Notes under the pieces: model-generated
The model's database searches: none
What the model saw: the letters and a program-made list of their open reading frames with translations, nothing else
Told to the model about the DNA's origin: nothing
Source of the DNA: Oceanihabitans gracilariae
GTDB lineage: Bacteria; Bacteroidota; Bacteroidia; Flavobacteriales; Flavobacteriaceae
NCBI RefSeq assembly: GCF_042684485.1
Contig: NZ_JBHULM010000007.1
Span: 310,001 to 374,000, forward strand
Direction of reading: 5' to 3'
Length of the DNA stretch: 64,000 bases
Translations under genes and position numbers: made by a program
In this document: one piece after another, positions 36,205 to 45,040 of the stretch
How positions within the stretch are numbered: position 1 is the first letter of the stretch
Layout: every line of letters begins with the position of its first letter

Positions 36205-38577
36205 ATGAATAAAAACGCTGCAAATCAAAAAGAGCATTTTAGAGACTTAGTAGATCCATATTTAGGAAAATGGAAACTAGTCTTACTTTGCGTAATAGCT
36301 GCAATAGCACTAGCTCACATATATTTAAGATACGCTACCTACCAATACAAAGCAAGTGCCACAATACAAATTAAAGACGAAAGACAGAGTACCAAATTAC
36401 CAGAACTTTCCTCTTTGCAAAACTATGGCTTGTTTAAAAAAGACTTGAATAACGTTTTAGATGAAGCCGAAATTATTGGCTCTAGAGAACTTATAGAACA
36501 AGCGGTTAAAGAACTTAAATTTAATATTCAATATTATGTTGAAGGTAGAATACAAAAACACGAAGTATACAACAACCCTCCATTAAATTTAAACTTTAGC
36601 GCATCAGATTCTATTCTTTTTCAAGCAGATACTATTCTTAACGTAAAAATACACTCTAAAACACAATTTTTACTAAAAGGAATTACTGAAGAAGAAAAAA
36701 TATGGAAGTCTAAAGACCAAAACATCGAAGACCAAGGTGTACTTCATAGTTTTGGACAACCCATAAAAACAGGTTTTGGAGACATTATTATAACTCCTAA
36801 TTTAGACCAATATGCTGCTAAAGTAGGCTCTAATATTACTATAGAAATCTCTCCTATTAGTAAAATAACCGGAAACTACAAGGGTAATTTACGTATTGAA
36901 ACTAAAGAATACTCTAGTATAATTAAACTATCTATATCAGATAACAACAGAGAAAAAGCTTCGTTGTTTTTAAGCAAGTTAATTGAAGTTTACAACAAAG
37001 ACGTTGTTAAAGACAAACAACAAGTTGTAGAAATTACTTCAGATTTTATTAATAGTAGACTTGAAATTGTTTCTAGAGAATTAGGTCAAGTAGATTTAAC
37101 TGCAGAAACCATTCAAAAAAGAAATAGATTAACAGATATAGCAACACAATCTAATATCTTTTTACAAAACGAAAGAGACAATGAATCTCAAATAATTAAT
37201 ACAACCAACCAGATTCAGTTAATAGATTATATGAAAGATTTTGTTGACAAAAACAGCGAATCTTCCGATTTATTACCAGCAAACATAGGTATTGCTGAAA
37301 ATTCTATTAGCGAAATAACGAGAAGACATAATGATCTTGTTATAGAAAGAAACAGATTATTAAAACACTCTAGTGAAAAAAATCCAACCGTTGTAAATTT
37401 AACCAACCAAATTAATGAGTTAAAAGGAAATTTAAACCAGAATTTAAACAACATTAAATCTTCTAATGAAATTACTTTAAGCGCATTAAACGAAAAAGCG
37501 AATAGAATTAGCGGACAAATTTACACCACACCAACAAAGCAAAGACAGTTTAGAGATACACAAAGACAACAAAACATAAAGGAGTCTTTATACTTATACT
37601 TGTTACAAAAACGTGAAGAAGCAGCAATTTCTCATGGTATCTCCTCTCCTAACGCTAAAATTGTAGATCAAGGTTATGCTAGCGGAAAACCTGTTTCGCC
37701 AATTAAACCAATAGTATACTTATCTGCGCTTATTTTAGGAGCTAGTTTACCAATTGGATTAATATACTTATTTCAATTACTAGATTCTAAAGTACACACT
37801 ATAAAAGACATTAAAAAGAATATAGATGTACCTTATTTAGGAGATATTCCAAAATCTAACAATCGTAAAAAATTAATTGATAGAGTAGATTATTCTTCTA
37901 AAGCAGAAGCCTTTAGGATGGTAAGAACCAATATAGATTTCATGCTTCAAGGCATTACAGATCGAGCTAAAATTATATTTGTTACTTCTACCACAAATCA
38001 AGAAGGGAAATCACATACTTCAATAAATTTAGCGTCTTCTCTTTCTTTTTCTGAAAAGAAAGTACTTTTAATTGAAACAGACATTAGAGTACCTAAAGCT
38101 ACAAATTACTTAAAAATTAAAAACGACAAAGGAATTACTAACTACATAGGAAACACCAAACTTTCTGCTAGTGACGTAACAACCAAAATTGAAAACAATC
38201 CTTTTTTAGATGTAATTTCAGCAGGAGTTATACCTCCTAACCCTTCAGAATTATTAATGAGTGATCGTGTAGGCGAGCTTTTTGAAACGGTTAAAAACAA
38301 ATACGACTATATTATTGTAGATACTGCAGCTGTTGGTCTTGTAACAGATACTTTACTTATTAGTAAATATGCAGACATGTTCGTGTATGTAGTAAGAGCT
38401 AATTATATAGACAAACGCCAACTACATATAGCGCAAACCATGTACTCAGAAAAACGTTTACCTAATATGGCTATTTTACTAAATGCAGTAGATCATAAAA
38501 AATCTGGAAGTTACACCTATGGATATGGTAAAAACCCAATCAAGAAAAAATGGTGGAAATTCAAAAAAGACAAGTAG
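36205..38577 (+). CDS. Wzc-like polysaccharide co-polymerase / tyrosine autokinase
   Basis: A 790-residue inner-membrane protein controlling chain length and export. Two membrane helices flank a long periplasmic domain: one near residues 22-40 (LVLLCVIAAIALAHIYL) and one near 503-522 (YLSALILGASLPIGLIYLF). The Wzz domain holds coiled-coil-like segments. The cytosolic BY-kinase domain has Walker A TTNQEGKSHTS (about 594-604), LLIETDIRVPKA and VDTAAVGLVTD. The tyrosine cluster at the tail is short, GSYTYGYGKNP, and then basic (KKKWWKFKKDK). It is the last gene of the polysaccharide locus and is followed by a terminator. Confidence 0.93.
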   Translation: MNKNAANQKEHFRDLVDPYLGKWKLVLLCVIAAIALAHIYLRYATYQYKASATIQIKDERQSTKLPELSSLQNYGLFKKDLNNVLDEAEIIGSRELIEQAVKELKFNIQYYVEGRIQKHEVYNNPPLNLNFSASDSILFQADTILNVKIHSKTQFLLKGITEEEKIWKSKDQNIEDQGVLHSFGQPIKTGFGDIIITPNLDQYAAKVGSNITIEISPISKITGNYKGNLRIETKEYSSIIKLSISDNNREKASLFLSKLIEVYNKDVVKDKQQVVEITSDFINSRLEIVSRELGQVDLTAETIQKRNRLTDIATQSNIFLQNERDNESQIINTTNQIQLIDYMKDFVDKNSESSDLLPANIGIAENSISEITRRHNDLVIERNRLLKHSSEKNPTVVNLTNQINELKGNLNQNLNNIKSSNEITLSALNEKANRISGQIYTTPTKQRQFRDTQRQQNIKESLYLYLLQKREEAAISHGISSPNAKIVDQGYASGKPVSPIKPIVYLSALILGASLPIGLIYLFQLLDSKVHTIKDIKKNIDVPYLGDIPKSNNRKKLIDRVDYSSKAEAFRMVRTNIDFMLQGITDRAKIIFVTSTTNQEGKSHTSINLASSLSFSEKKVLLIETDIRVPKATNYLKIKNDKGITNYIGNTKLSASDVTTKIENNPFLDVISAGVIPPNPSELLMSDRVGELFETVKNKYDYIIVDTAAVGLVTDTLLISKYADMFVYVVRANYIDKRQLHIAQTMYSEKRLPNMAILLNAVDHKKSGSYTYGYGKNPIKKKWWKFKKDK

Positions 38578-38588
38578 TATATTAAAAC

Positions 38589-38620
38589 AAAAAATCCCGA
38601 AATATTTCGGGATTTTTTTT
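38589..38620 (+). terminator. Rho-independent terminator of the polysaccharide operon
   Basis: A perfect 26-bp self-complementary hairpin (38591-38616) with ATCCCGAAAT arms, followed by eight T residues. It is 13 bp after the wzc-like stop. Confidence 0.92.
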
Positions 38621-38789
38621 GTCTTATAAATAGAATTTGTATCAGCTTAAACACCACTTGTTTTGCGCTAGTACAATAAAAACAATTACTTTAAAACTAT
38701 TACATCGAAAATAACAAGTATCTTATTTTAAACATGTTAAGTGATAAACATTAAACTAAAGCTTTAAATGACAACCACTAATATCACTT

Positions 38790-39968
38790 CTATTTTTGTG
38801 CTTTTCTACGTTGTTTTTCTTTCTTTAACAAGGTAAGCTCTCTACCTGTTTGTCCTGCTACAGAAGTGTTTTCTTCTGCTCTACGAATTAAGTAAGGCAT
38901 CACATCTTTTACTGGACCAAACGGAATATACTTTGCTACATTATATCCATAATGCGCAAGATTATAACTTATATGATCACTCATTCCGTAAAGCTGACCA
39001 AACCAAACTCTAGAATCATCATTAGCTATGTTTTTTTCTTTCATTAAATCCATAACCAAATAACTACTATCCTCATTATGTGTACCTACAAAAACAGACA
39101 TAGCATCTAATCGATCTAACATATACGCTACAGCTTCGTTAAAATTCTCATCAGTTGCTTGCTTACTAACACAAATAGGTGAAGTATATCCATATTTTTC
39201 AGCTCTTTCATTTTCTTTCTCCATGTAAGCGCCACGAACCAATTTATAGCCAAGAAAATAATTATTAGCCTTTGCTAAAGCGGTTTCTTTTTTCAAAAAT
39301 TCCATTCTATCATGTCTATACATTTGCAAGGTATTATACACAATAGGCTTTTCGGTATTATACAATTGCATCATTTGCGTAACTAAATCATCTGCTGCGT
39401 CTTGCATCCAGCTTTCTTCACCATCAATTAAAACAACAACATCCTTTTCTTTTGCTGCTTTACAAACGGCATCAAACCTTGCAACTACTCTATTCCACTC
39501 TTCCTGTTCTTCTGCAGTAAGTGTTTTTCCTTCGCCTAATTTTTGATATAAATAAAACCTTCCAAAACCTGTTGGCTTAAAAACCACAATAGGCATACTC
39601 TCTTTTTCGTCTGCAAAATTTAAAATCTTTAATATTTTATGCATTGCAGCATCAAATTCCTCTTCATCCTCTTTTCCTTCCACCGAATAATCTAACACAG
39701 AACTCACTCCTTTTGTATACATGTTTTCAATAACATACAAGCAGTCATCTTCGCTTACACCTCCGCAAAAATGATCAAAAACAGTAGAACGTATCAGGCC
39801 TTCAATTGGCAAATTAGCTTTTAAAGCAAAATTGGTAGCAGCTGTACCAATACGAACCAAAGGTTCGTTAGAAATCATCTTAAATAAAAAATAAGCTCGC
39901 TCTAACTGCGAATCATTTTTTAATGCGAAAGCAATCTCTGTATTTTCAAAAATTTTATCTGAATGCAT
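38790..39968 (-). CDS. putA: Proline dehydrogenase
   Basis: A 392-residue monofunctional FAD enzyme that oxidises proline to pyrroline-5-carboxylate. Family motifs in the beta/alpha barrel: STVFDHFCGGVSEDDC, MPIVVFKPTGFGR, VVVLIDGEESWMQDAADD, NTLQMYRHDR, YKLVRGAYMEKE, VGTHNEDSSYLVM and YLIRRAEENTSVAGQ (the last contacts substrate and FAD). The P5C dehydrogenase half found in long PutA proteins is absent. It is divergent from aroB, with 91 bp between start codons. Confidence 0.93.
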   Translation of the reverse strand: MHSDKIFENTEIAFALKNDSQLERAYFLFKMISNEPLVRIGTAATNFALKANLPIEGLIRSTVFDHFCGGVSEDDCLYVIENMYTKGVSSVLDYSVEGKEDEEEFDAAMHKILKILNFADEKESMPIVVFKPTGFGRFYLYQKLGEGKTLTAEEQEEWNRVVARFDAVCKAAKEKDVVVLIDGEESWMQDAADDLVTQMMQLYNTEKPIVYNTLQMYRHDRMEFLKKETALAKANNYFLGYKLVRGAYMEKENERAEKYGYTSPICVSKQATDENFNEAVAYMLDRLDAMSVFVGTHNEDSSYLVMDLMKEKNIANDDSRVWFGQLYGMSDHISYNLAHYGYNVAKYIPFGPVKDVMPYLIRRAEENTSVAGQTGRELTLLKKEKQRRKAQK

Positions 39969-40059
39969 ATGAATAATAAATTATTGAACAAATATAATTC
40001 AAGTCTATCATATTTGATTAATTTCTCCTTATTTTTACCTCAAAATAATTCTATTATTA

Positions 40060-41127
40060 ATGACACCTATTAACACTCAAGATTACAGTATTTATTTCAA
40101 TAAAGACACTTACAAGGCTTTAAATGAACACCTAAGCGCTACTAATTATTCTAAAATTTTCTTTATAGTTGATGAAAACACGAATGCAGATTGTATTCCT
40201 TTTGTTTTAGCCAATATAGAAACTGAGATTAGTTATGATGTATTAGAGATTGAATCTGGAGAAGAAAACAAAAACCTAGACATATGCTTAGGGCTTTGGG
40301 AAGCATTATCAGAACATGGAGCAGACAGAAAAAGCTTAATCATTAATATTGGTGGTGGTGTAATTACAGATTTAGGTGGTTTTGTTGCCTCTACTTTTAA
40401 ACGAGGTATTAGTTTTATAAACATTCCTACTTCTTTATTAGCAATGGTAGATGCTTCTATAGGAGGAAAAACTGGAATAGACCTAGGACACCTAAAAAAC
40501 CAAATAGGCGTTATTAATACAGCCGAAATGGTGCTTATAGACACTGCTTTTTTAAGCACATTACCAGAAAACCAAATGCGCTCAGGTTTAGCAGAAATGC
40601 TTAAACACGGCTTAATAGCAGACAAAGCGTATTGGAATAAGTTTTTAGACCTTTCTAAGCTAACAACAGAAGATTTAGACACATTAATCTACGAATCTAT
40701 TCTTATTAAAAAGAACATTGTTGCGCAAGACCCTAAAGAAGAAAACCTTAGAAAAACCCTTAATTATGGCCACACCTTAGGTCACGCTATAGAGTCTTAT
40801 TATTTAAGCAATGAAAACAAAACCTCCTTACTACATGGAGAAGCTATTGCTGTAGGAATGATTTTAGCTAGCTATATTTCTACCAAGCTTACTGGACTTA
40901 ACGAAGCAACTAACCAAGAAATTAAATCTACCATTTTAGACACCTTTAGTAAGGTTACTTTTGAAGAAGAAGATTACAACCCTATTATAGAGCTACTTAT
41001 TTACGACAAAAAGAACGAACATGGAAACATTCACTTCGTACTTTTGGAAGATATAGGAAAACCAGTTCTAGACTGTAAAGTCTCTAATGAATTAATAATT
41101 GAAGCATTTAAATTTTACGCTTCTTAA
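40060..41127 (+). CDS. aroB: 3-dehydroquinate synthase
   Basis: Second enzyme of the shikimate pathway; it converts DAHP to 3-dehydroquinate using NAD and a divalent metal. The 355-residue product has the NAD-binding GGGVITDLGGFVAST (about 104-118), PTSLLAMVDASIGGKTGID and the metal ligands in RSGLAEMLKHGLI, NYGHTLGHAIES and LLHGEAIAVGM. It starts with ATG at 40060, divergent from proline dehydrogenase. Confidence 0.96.
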   Translation: MTPINTQDYSIYFNKDTYKALNEHLSATNYSKIFFIVDENTNADCIPFVLANIETEISYDVLEIESGEENKNLDICLGLWEALSEHGADRKSLIINIGGGVITDLGGFVASTFKRGISFINIPTSLLAMVDASIGGKTGIDLGHLKNQIGVINTAEMVLIDTAFLSTLPENQMRSGLAEMLKHGLIADKAYWNKFLDLSKLTTEDLDTLIYESILIKKNIVAQDPKEENLRKTLNYGHTLGHAIESYYLSNENKTSLLHGEAIAVGMILASYISTKLTGLNEATNQEIKSTILDTFSKVTFEEEDYNPIIELLIYDKKNEHGNIHFVLLEDIGKPVLDCKVSNELIIEAFKFYAS

Positions 41128-41207
41128 TTTATTAAGTTAAAAATTTTGTAACTTTAAATCGCTTGTCAAAGAAAAACTATTGATTTATTCACTTAAATAC
41201 TCTAGTT

Positions 41208-41480
41208 ATGCAAAGATTAATTGTTGATTACAAAAAACTAACTCCAGAAGTTCTGGAGTTGTTAACTGAAAAATTTCCTGATGGTTATGGCGACAGAGAC
41301 ATTATTGTTTTTGACAACCATAAAAACGAAACTATTGAAGCTGTTGAGGTTAAAACAAAAGACGCCATCTATTTAGTAAAAGTAAGCAGTAAATTACATT
41401 ACACCATGACTAATTTTGATAGTAATGATGATTTACTTTTAAATGATGCTGGACATATTGTGTTTGATGAAGAGGAATAA
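41208..41480 (+). CDS. Conserved small hypothetical protein
   Basis: A 90-residue acidic protein (MQRLIVDYKKLTPEVLELL ... HIVFDEEE). It has no signal peptide or membrane segment; secondary structure looks mixed alpha/beta with a motif FPDGYGDRDIIVFDNHKNE. Similar small proteins are common in Flavobacteriaceae as I recall, but no function is known to me. It follows aroB by 80 bp and converges with the DinB-family gene, the two stops being adjacent. Confidence 0.75.
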   Translation: MQRLIVDYKKLTPEVLELLTEKFPDGYGDRDIIVFDNHKNETIEAVEVKTKDAIYLVKVSSKLHYTMTNFDSNDDLLLNDAGHIVFDEEE

Positions 41481-41996
41481 TTACAAATACCTCTCTTTAA
41501 CAACGTGGCTATGATGCTTTTCATGACCAATCACAATAAAACCAATAGCTCTAACAGACATATCTCCTCCACTTGCTTTTCCTTTTTGTAAAAGCATTTG
41601 GTTGGTAAAACTTTTAAACAAGCTTATGGTTGCCTCTCTTACATGCGTAAACTCTTCAATAAGCGCTTCTTTTGATCTTCTATTCGCTTCACTAGACATA
41701 GTATAAGCATTTTCATCAAAACCTGGTAATTCTGTTTTATCATTTCTAGAAAAACGCAACGCACGATACACAAGCACTCGCTCTGTATCTATTATGTGTT
41801 GCAACACTTCTTTAATAGTCCATTTTCCTTCGGCGTAAGCGTAATCCATCTTATCTTCAGGCAAACTATTAAAAAAACCAAGCGCTTCACTTAAACCTTC
41901 ACTTAAACCCTCTAACAAGCTTAAATCGCCTACTTTATCTATATATGTTTTATAATATTCATTATATTCTAACGTACCTATATCTGCTGTTTTCAT
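41481..41996 (-). CDS. DinB-family metal-dependent protein
   Basis: A 171-residue protein with the four-helix DinB/YfiT fold. Three histidines usual for the metal site are seen: H67 in KEVLQHIIDTERVL and the C-terminal pair in IVIGHEKHHSHVV (about residues 152-164). Proteins of this family act as thiol transferases or hydrolases. The specific reaction is unknown. It is followed on the minus strand only by convergent genes. Confidence 0.85.
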   Translation of the reverse strand: MKTADIGTLEYNEYYKTYIDKVGDLSLLEGLSEGLSEALGFFNSLPEDKMDYAYAEGKWTIKEVLQHIIDTERVLVYRALRFSRNDKTELPGFDENAYTMSSEANRRSKEALIEEFTHVREATISLFKSFTNQMLLQKGKASGGDMSVRAIGFIVIGHEKHHSHVVKERYL

Positions 41997-42002
41997 TTTA
42001 TG

Positions 42003-42034
42003 AAATAAAAAAAAGCCCTTTAAAAAAAGGGCTT
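42003..42034 (-). terminator. Rho-independent terminator of the Lrp-family gene
   Basis: AAGCCCTTT and AAAGGGCTT (42013-42034) form a stem; on the minus strand it is followed by eight T residues. It sits just after the stop of the Lrp/AsnC gene and before the DinB gene. Confidence 0.88.
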
Positions 42035-42055
42035 CAATTTGGTTATGTTTTAATT

Positions 42056-42535
42056 TTATAATTCGCTAAAAATAGAGTGCATTAAACGTTTTTTATCGTT
42101 AATGCTCTCTTCTAAAGATATCATTGTTTCTGTTCTGTAAATACCTTCAATATCATCTAATTTAAAGATAATATCTTTTGCATGCTCTGTGTTTTTAGCT
42201 CTAATTTTACAAAAGATGTTAAACTTGCCTGTAGTAATATGCGCTACAGTAACGTTAGATATTTCGTTTATTCTTTCTAATACAAATTTAGTTTGTGAAG
42301 TGTTCTTTAAAAACACACCAACATAAGCAATAAATGAATACCCTAGTTTTTTATAATCTAAAGTTAACGAAGATCCTTTAATAATCCCTGCATCTTCCAT
42401 TTTTTTAACCCTAACATGCACAGTTCCAGCAGAAATCAATAGTTTTTTTGCTATATCTGTAAAAGGAACCCTTGTATTTTCAATCAGCATATCTAATATC
42501 TGATGATCTATTTCGTCTAATTTAAACTTCGCCAT
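42056..42535 (-). CDS. Lrp/AsnC family transcriptional regulator
   Basis: A 159-residue regulator. The N-terminal helix-turn-helix (about residues 5-55: KLDEIDHQILDMLIENTRVPF, then SAGTVHVRVKKMEDAGII) and the C-terminal RAM ligand-binding domain (about 70-145) are both complete. It probably senses an amino acid and controls metabolic genes. Monocistronic, with its own terminator. Confidence 0.93.
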   Translation of the reverse strand: MAKFKLDEIDHQILDMLIENTRVPFTDIAKKLLISAGTVHVRVKKMEDAGIIKGSSLTLDYKKLGYSFIAYVGVFLKNTSQTKFVLERINEISNVTVAHITTGKFNIFCKIRAKNTEHAKDIIFKLDDIEGIYRTETMISLEESINDKKRLMHSIFSEL

Positions 42536-42600
42536 TTTCTTAATAATATTATATTTTATTCAAAAATAATACATTTTTATTGATTTTTACACACCAAATA

Positions 42601-43758
42601 TTAAGATTCTATTAATTTTAATGATAATTTTTGATTATTCACAATTACTAAATCGTTTTCGTAACCTTCATATATATCCTCATTTAAAATGGTTTTTACT
42701 AGTGAGCCTTTAGCATCAAACGATTTATGCGCATAAAAGTCATTAAGCGAAGCTATTTTTTCAATTTTTGGAATAAAAACCACCTTTTCTTCCTTTAATC
42801 TCTCTTGATATTGCACTGCAACATCCACCAATTCACCATTAGCTTCTACTCTAGCATTTCTTATAATTATGTCATAAAAAAGCTTTTGATTTTCTGGTAT
42901 GCTTAAATAAGGAGTATAAGCGTCACCAGAAACCGCAGAATTAGCTATGTATTTTAAAGAAACCACTAAAGATTGAAAAATATACTCTCTAACTACTTCT
43001 CTTGCGTAATCGTCCTTATAATGTCCTGCCTCAAAAAGAACCGTAGGAACATTATATGTTTGAAACGTATCACCAACACAGTTAATATTAAAAGCATCAT
43101 CATAAATACCTACTTGATCTGGTATCTGTTGCTGTAAATTAGCATTCATTACAGCTATTAACTCCATAGCACGCTTTCTATTGTCTGTAATCACACAGTC
43201 TGCATCTTGCGCAGGAGATAAAAAGGAAACAGTTGCTAAGTTATTGGTGTTACCTGCACTAAAAATAGTACGTTGACCATGTAGATTATAGCAAAAATGC
43301 GGTTTAAAAGCTTCAAAAGTGTTTTTAAGAACCAAGCTTTCTGGCTGTGTAAGGTTTTGTGCATCTCTATTTAAATCTACCTGATTAGCATTAATACGTG
43401 TATACGCTTCTGCTCCATCTGGATTTAAAATAGGTATAATCATTATTTTACAAGTGTTTAATATAAGATTAGACACTTCGTTTTCACTTGTCAAGAGGTT
43501 TAAAAGATCAAAAACAGCCTTAGTAGTGGTACTTTCATTTCCGTGCATTTGAGACCACATCAATATTTTTTTGGGTCCATTACCAATAGTTACAGAATGA
43601 ATTTCTTTATCAAGAACAGATTTTCCTATAACAGAAACATCACATTTTGATTCTAATTTTTTTAATAAAGGAGCAATATTTTTTAGATGAATATATCTAT
43701 GAAAAAGAGCTTCTTCTTTGTGTTTTTTAAACAGCGATTTTAAGGTTTCTATTTGCAT
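42601..43758 (-). CDS. M14 family zinc carboxypeptidase-like protein
   Basis: A 385-residue metallopeptidase. The zinc motif H-x-x-E is H72-G-N-E75 in SQMHGNESTTT; the third ligand region is CYNLHGQR (about residues 174-181), and a catalytic glutamate is likely in VLFEAGHYKDDYA. IIPILNPDGAEAYTRINANQVDLNRD is a typical M14 segment. There is no signal peptide, so it acts in the cytosol, perhaps on peptides or amidated metabolites. It is divergent from the XRE regulator, and one of the near-palindromic sites (43797-43810) lies about 40 bp upstream of its start. Confidence 0.88.
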   Translation of the reverse strand: MQIETLKSLFKKHKEEALFHRYIHLKNIAPLLKKLESKCDVSVIGKSVLDKEIHSVTIGNGPKKILMWSQMHGNESTTTKAVFDLLNLLTSENEVSNLILNTCKIMIIPILNPDGAEAYTRINANQVDLNRDAQNLTQPESLVLKNTFEAFKPHFCYNLHGQRTIFSAGNTNNLATVSFLSPAQDADCVITDNRKRAMELIAVMNANLQQQIPDQVGIYDDAFNINCVGDTFQTYNVPTVLFEAGHYKDDYAREVVREYIFQSLVVSLKYIANSAVSGDAYTPYLSIPENQKLFYDIIIRNARVEANGELVDVAVQYQERLKEEKVVFIPKIEKIASLNDFYAHKSFDAKGSLVKTILNEDIYEGYENDLVIVNNQKLSLKLIES

Positions 43759-43796
43759 GCGTTTTATTATTGATTACAAAGGTAAACAATTGATAT

Positions 43797-43810
43797 TTTA
43801 CAATTGTAAA
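43797..43810. promoter_or_regulatory. Perfect palindromic operator-like site
   Basis: TTTACAATTGTAAA is an exact 14-bp palindrome, 39 bp upstream of the M14 peptidase start codon. It shares the half-site TTTAC/GTAAA with the sites at 43831, 44019 and 44055. Confidence 0.55.
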
Positions 43811-43830
43811 CAAATAAAAATACTTTTTTG

Positions 43831-43846
43831 GTTTACATTGTTAAAC
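43831..43846. promoter_or_regulatory. Near-palindromic operator-like site
   Basis: GTTTACATTGTTAAAC: a 16-bp imperfect palindrome with matching GTTTA/TAAAC arms. It is spaced 34 bp from the preceding palindrome, centre to centre to within a base or two. Confidence 0.5.
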
Positions 43847-44018
43847 AAAATAATAGTCTTCTACAAAAGTAAACAGTAGATTTGATGTAAAATTTTAACA
43901 AATAGAATTAAATAAACATAAATAACTTATTTTCAGTATTTTACGCGACCTAATATAAAGTATTTAATGAACTGATTTTAAGTGTATTGAAATAATACTA
44001 CCATGTTAAAGAAATAAT

Positions 44019-44034
44019 GTTTACATTTGTAACG
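44019..44034. promoter_or_regulatory. Operator-like half-palindrome overlapping a -7 promoter box
   Basis: GTTTACATTTGTAACG contains the -7 box TACATTTG (44022-44029). A protein bound here would block that promoter, 28 bp before the XRE-regulator start. Confidence 0.5.
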
Positions 44035-44054
44035 TTATAACAAGAAATTAATTT

Positions 44055-44070
44055 GTTTACAATGATAAAC
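44055..44070. promoter_or_regulatory. Operator-like palindrome on the regulator's own start codon
   Basis: GTTTACAATGATAAAC: a 16-bp near-palindrome that includes the ATG start (44062-44064) of the XRE-family gene. The position suggests autorepression. Confidence 0.55.
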
Positions 44071-44496
44071 ACCGATGCATTTTCAAAAAGACTTCAAAAA
44101 ATCATAGATTACTATGGAGAAAGCGCCTCTTCTTTTGCCGAAAAAGTAGGTGTACAACGCTCTACTATTTCGCATATACTTTCAGGTAGAAATAAGCCAA
44201 GTTTAGATTTTGTAATGAAGGTACTCTCCCATTTTCCAGAAGTAGAATTGTATTGGTTAATGAATGGAAAAGGAGTTTTTCCGAAAGAAGAAAAAACCGA
44301 AACAAAAATTAAAGAAACTGAAAAAGTAGAAAAAGTTGAAGAGGTAGAAAAAAAGATACTTCCTTCAAAAAATGAAAAAGCAGAAATGCCTCCTTTACCT
44401 TCTTCTGCAATTTCATCTATTTCTTCTTCCAACAAAAAAATAGAACGAATTGTAATTTTTTATAGTGATGGTAGTTTTCAAAATTTTGAGAATTAA
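44062..44496 (+). CDS. XRE-family helix-turn-helix regulator
   Basis: A 144-residue regulator from ATG 44062; a TTG three codons earlier is less likely. The HTH_3 domain spans about residues 5-65: FSKRLQKIIDYYGESASSFA, VGVQRSTISHILSGRNKPSL, then VELYWLMNGKG. A Lys/Glu-rich linker (about 75-105) leads to a short conserved-looking tail KIERIVIFYSDGSFQNFEN, which may be a dimerisation strand or a beta-hairpin. The promoter region has repeated near-palindromes, one on its start codon, so the gene is probably autoregulated and may also control the divergent M14 peptidase gene (inference). Confidence 0.88.
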   Translation: MINTDAFSKRLQKIIDYYGESASSFAEKVGVQRSTISHILSGRNKPSLDFVMKVLSHFPEVELYWLMNGKGVFPKEEKTETKIKETEKVEKVEEVEKKILPSKNEKAEMPPLPSSAISSISSSNKKIERIVIFYSDGSFQNFEN

Positions 44497-44605
44497 GCTT
44501 CTTCCCTTTAATTTTTTAAAATACGCAATTCTAAGGCAACTGGTAATTTCTTTAAAATCTGTATTATTTTTCTTAAAAGGGACTTAACAGATTACAAAAG
44601 ATTAG

Positions 44606-44613
44606 TAATTTTG
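44606..44613 (+). promoter_or_regulatory. Bacteroidota -7 element upstream of lipoprotein gene
   Basis: TAATTTTG matches TAnnTTTG and lies 15 bp upstream of the ATG at 44629. No clear -33 TTG is seen at the usual 17-23 bp distance. Confidence 0.45.
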
Positions 44614-44628
44614 TATAAAACATTTTTA

Positions 44629-44997
44629 ATGAGATATTTTCTATTTGCCTTAGTCCTTTTCACTTTTTCAAATTGTTACCAAGTAGAAAGAGATTGTACC
44701 CATTTTAAAACAGGTACTTTTTATAGTGAAGTAACTATAGACAATAAAGTGTACACTTCAAACTTTACAAGAACCAATGATTTGCAGGTAGAAGTTTATG
44801 ATGGTAAAACCGACTCTACACAAGTACGCTGGATAAATGATTGTGAAATGATTTTTAAAACCATTAACCCTAAAAATATGGCTGCACATAAAGATGTGCA
44901 TTTAAAAATTTTAACAACAACCGATTCTTCATACACCTTTGAATATTCTTATGTTGGTGAAAAATTAAAACAAAAAGGAACTGCTTATAAAAAGTAG
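44629..44997 (+). CDS. Small lipoprotein or exported protein
   Basis: A 122-residue protein from ATG 44629 (MRYFLFALVLFTFSNC). The short signal sequence ends in SNC with candidate lipidated Cys16, a loose lipobox. Conserved-looking segments are VERDCTHFKTGTFYSEV, TQVRWINDCEMIFKTINP and VHLKILTTTDSSYTFEY. Homologues in Flavobacteriaceae have sometimes been labelled 'DNA topoisomerase IV', which I believe is a database error: nothing here looks like a topoisomerase. Its TAG stop shares a base with the left repeat of the accessory cassette that follows. Confidence 0.75.
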   Translation: MRYFLFALVLFTFSNCYQVERDCTHFKTGTFYSEVTIDNKVYTSNFTRTNDLQVEVYDGKTDSTQVRWINDCEMIFKTINPKNMAAHKDVHLKILTTTDSSYTFEYSYVGEKLKQKGTAYKK

Positions 44998-45006
44998 TTG
45001 TGTGTA
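44997..45006 (+). repeat. Left arm of 10-bp inverted repeat bounding an orphan gene
   Basis: GTTGTGTGTA at 44997-45006 is the exact reverse complement of TACACACAAC at 45391-45400. The arms lie 34 bp before the start and 5 bp after the stop of the 114-residue ORF, so they bracket it like cassette boundaries. Confidence 0.65.
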
Positions 45007-45040
45007 AGTTTGACTCACTCAAAACTGAGAATTTGATTAA

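Larger units (their letters stand above)
43759..44061. promoter_or_regulatory. Intergenic region with operator array between divergent genes
   Basis: These 303 bp between the M14 peptidase and XRE-regulator start codons hold no ORF. They contain several near-palindromic sequences of the form GTTTACA-N4-TGTAAAC, annotated separately, and a TACATTTG box (44022-44029) matching the TAnnTTTG -7 consensus in the direction of the regulator gene. Confidence 0.65.

Noticed and set aside
12158..38577. Treating the locus as LPS core or peptidoglycan biosynthesis
   Set aside because: The presence of Wza-like, Wzc-like, Wzy-like and initiating transferase proteins indicates an exported polysaccharide; the MurJ-like protein alone is not enough to argue for peptidoglycan.
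40233..40682. 149-codon open frame opposite aroB
   Set aside because: Antisense shadow of the NAD-binding part of aroB.
44629..44997. Calling this gene a topoisomerase-related protein
   Set aside because: The label I recall for homologues is not supported by any motif; it is a short exported protein.
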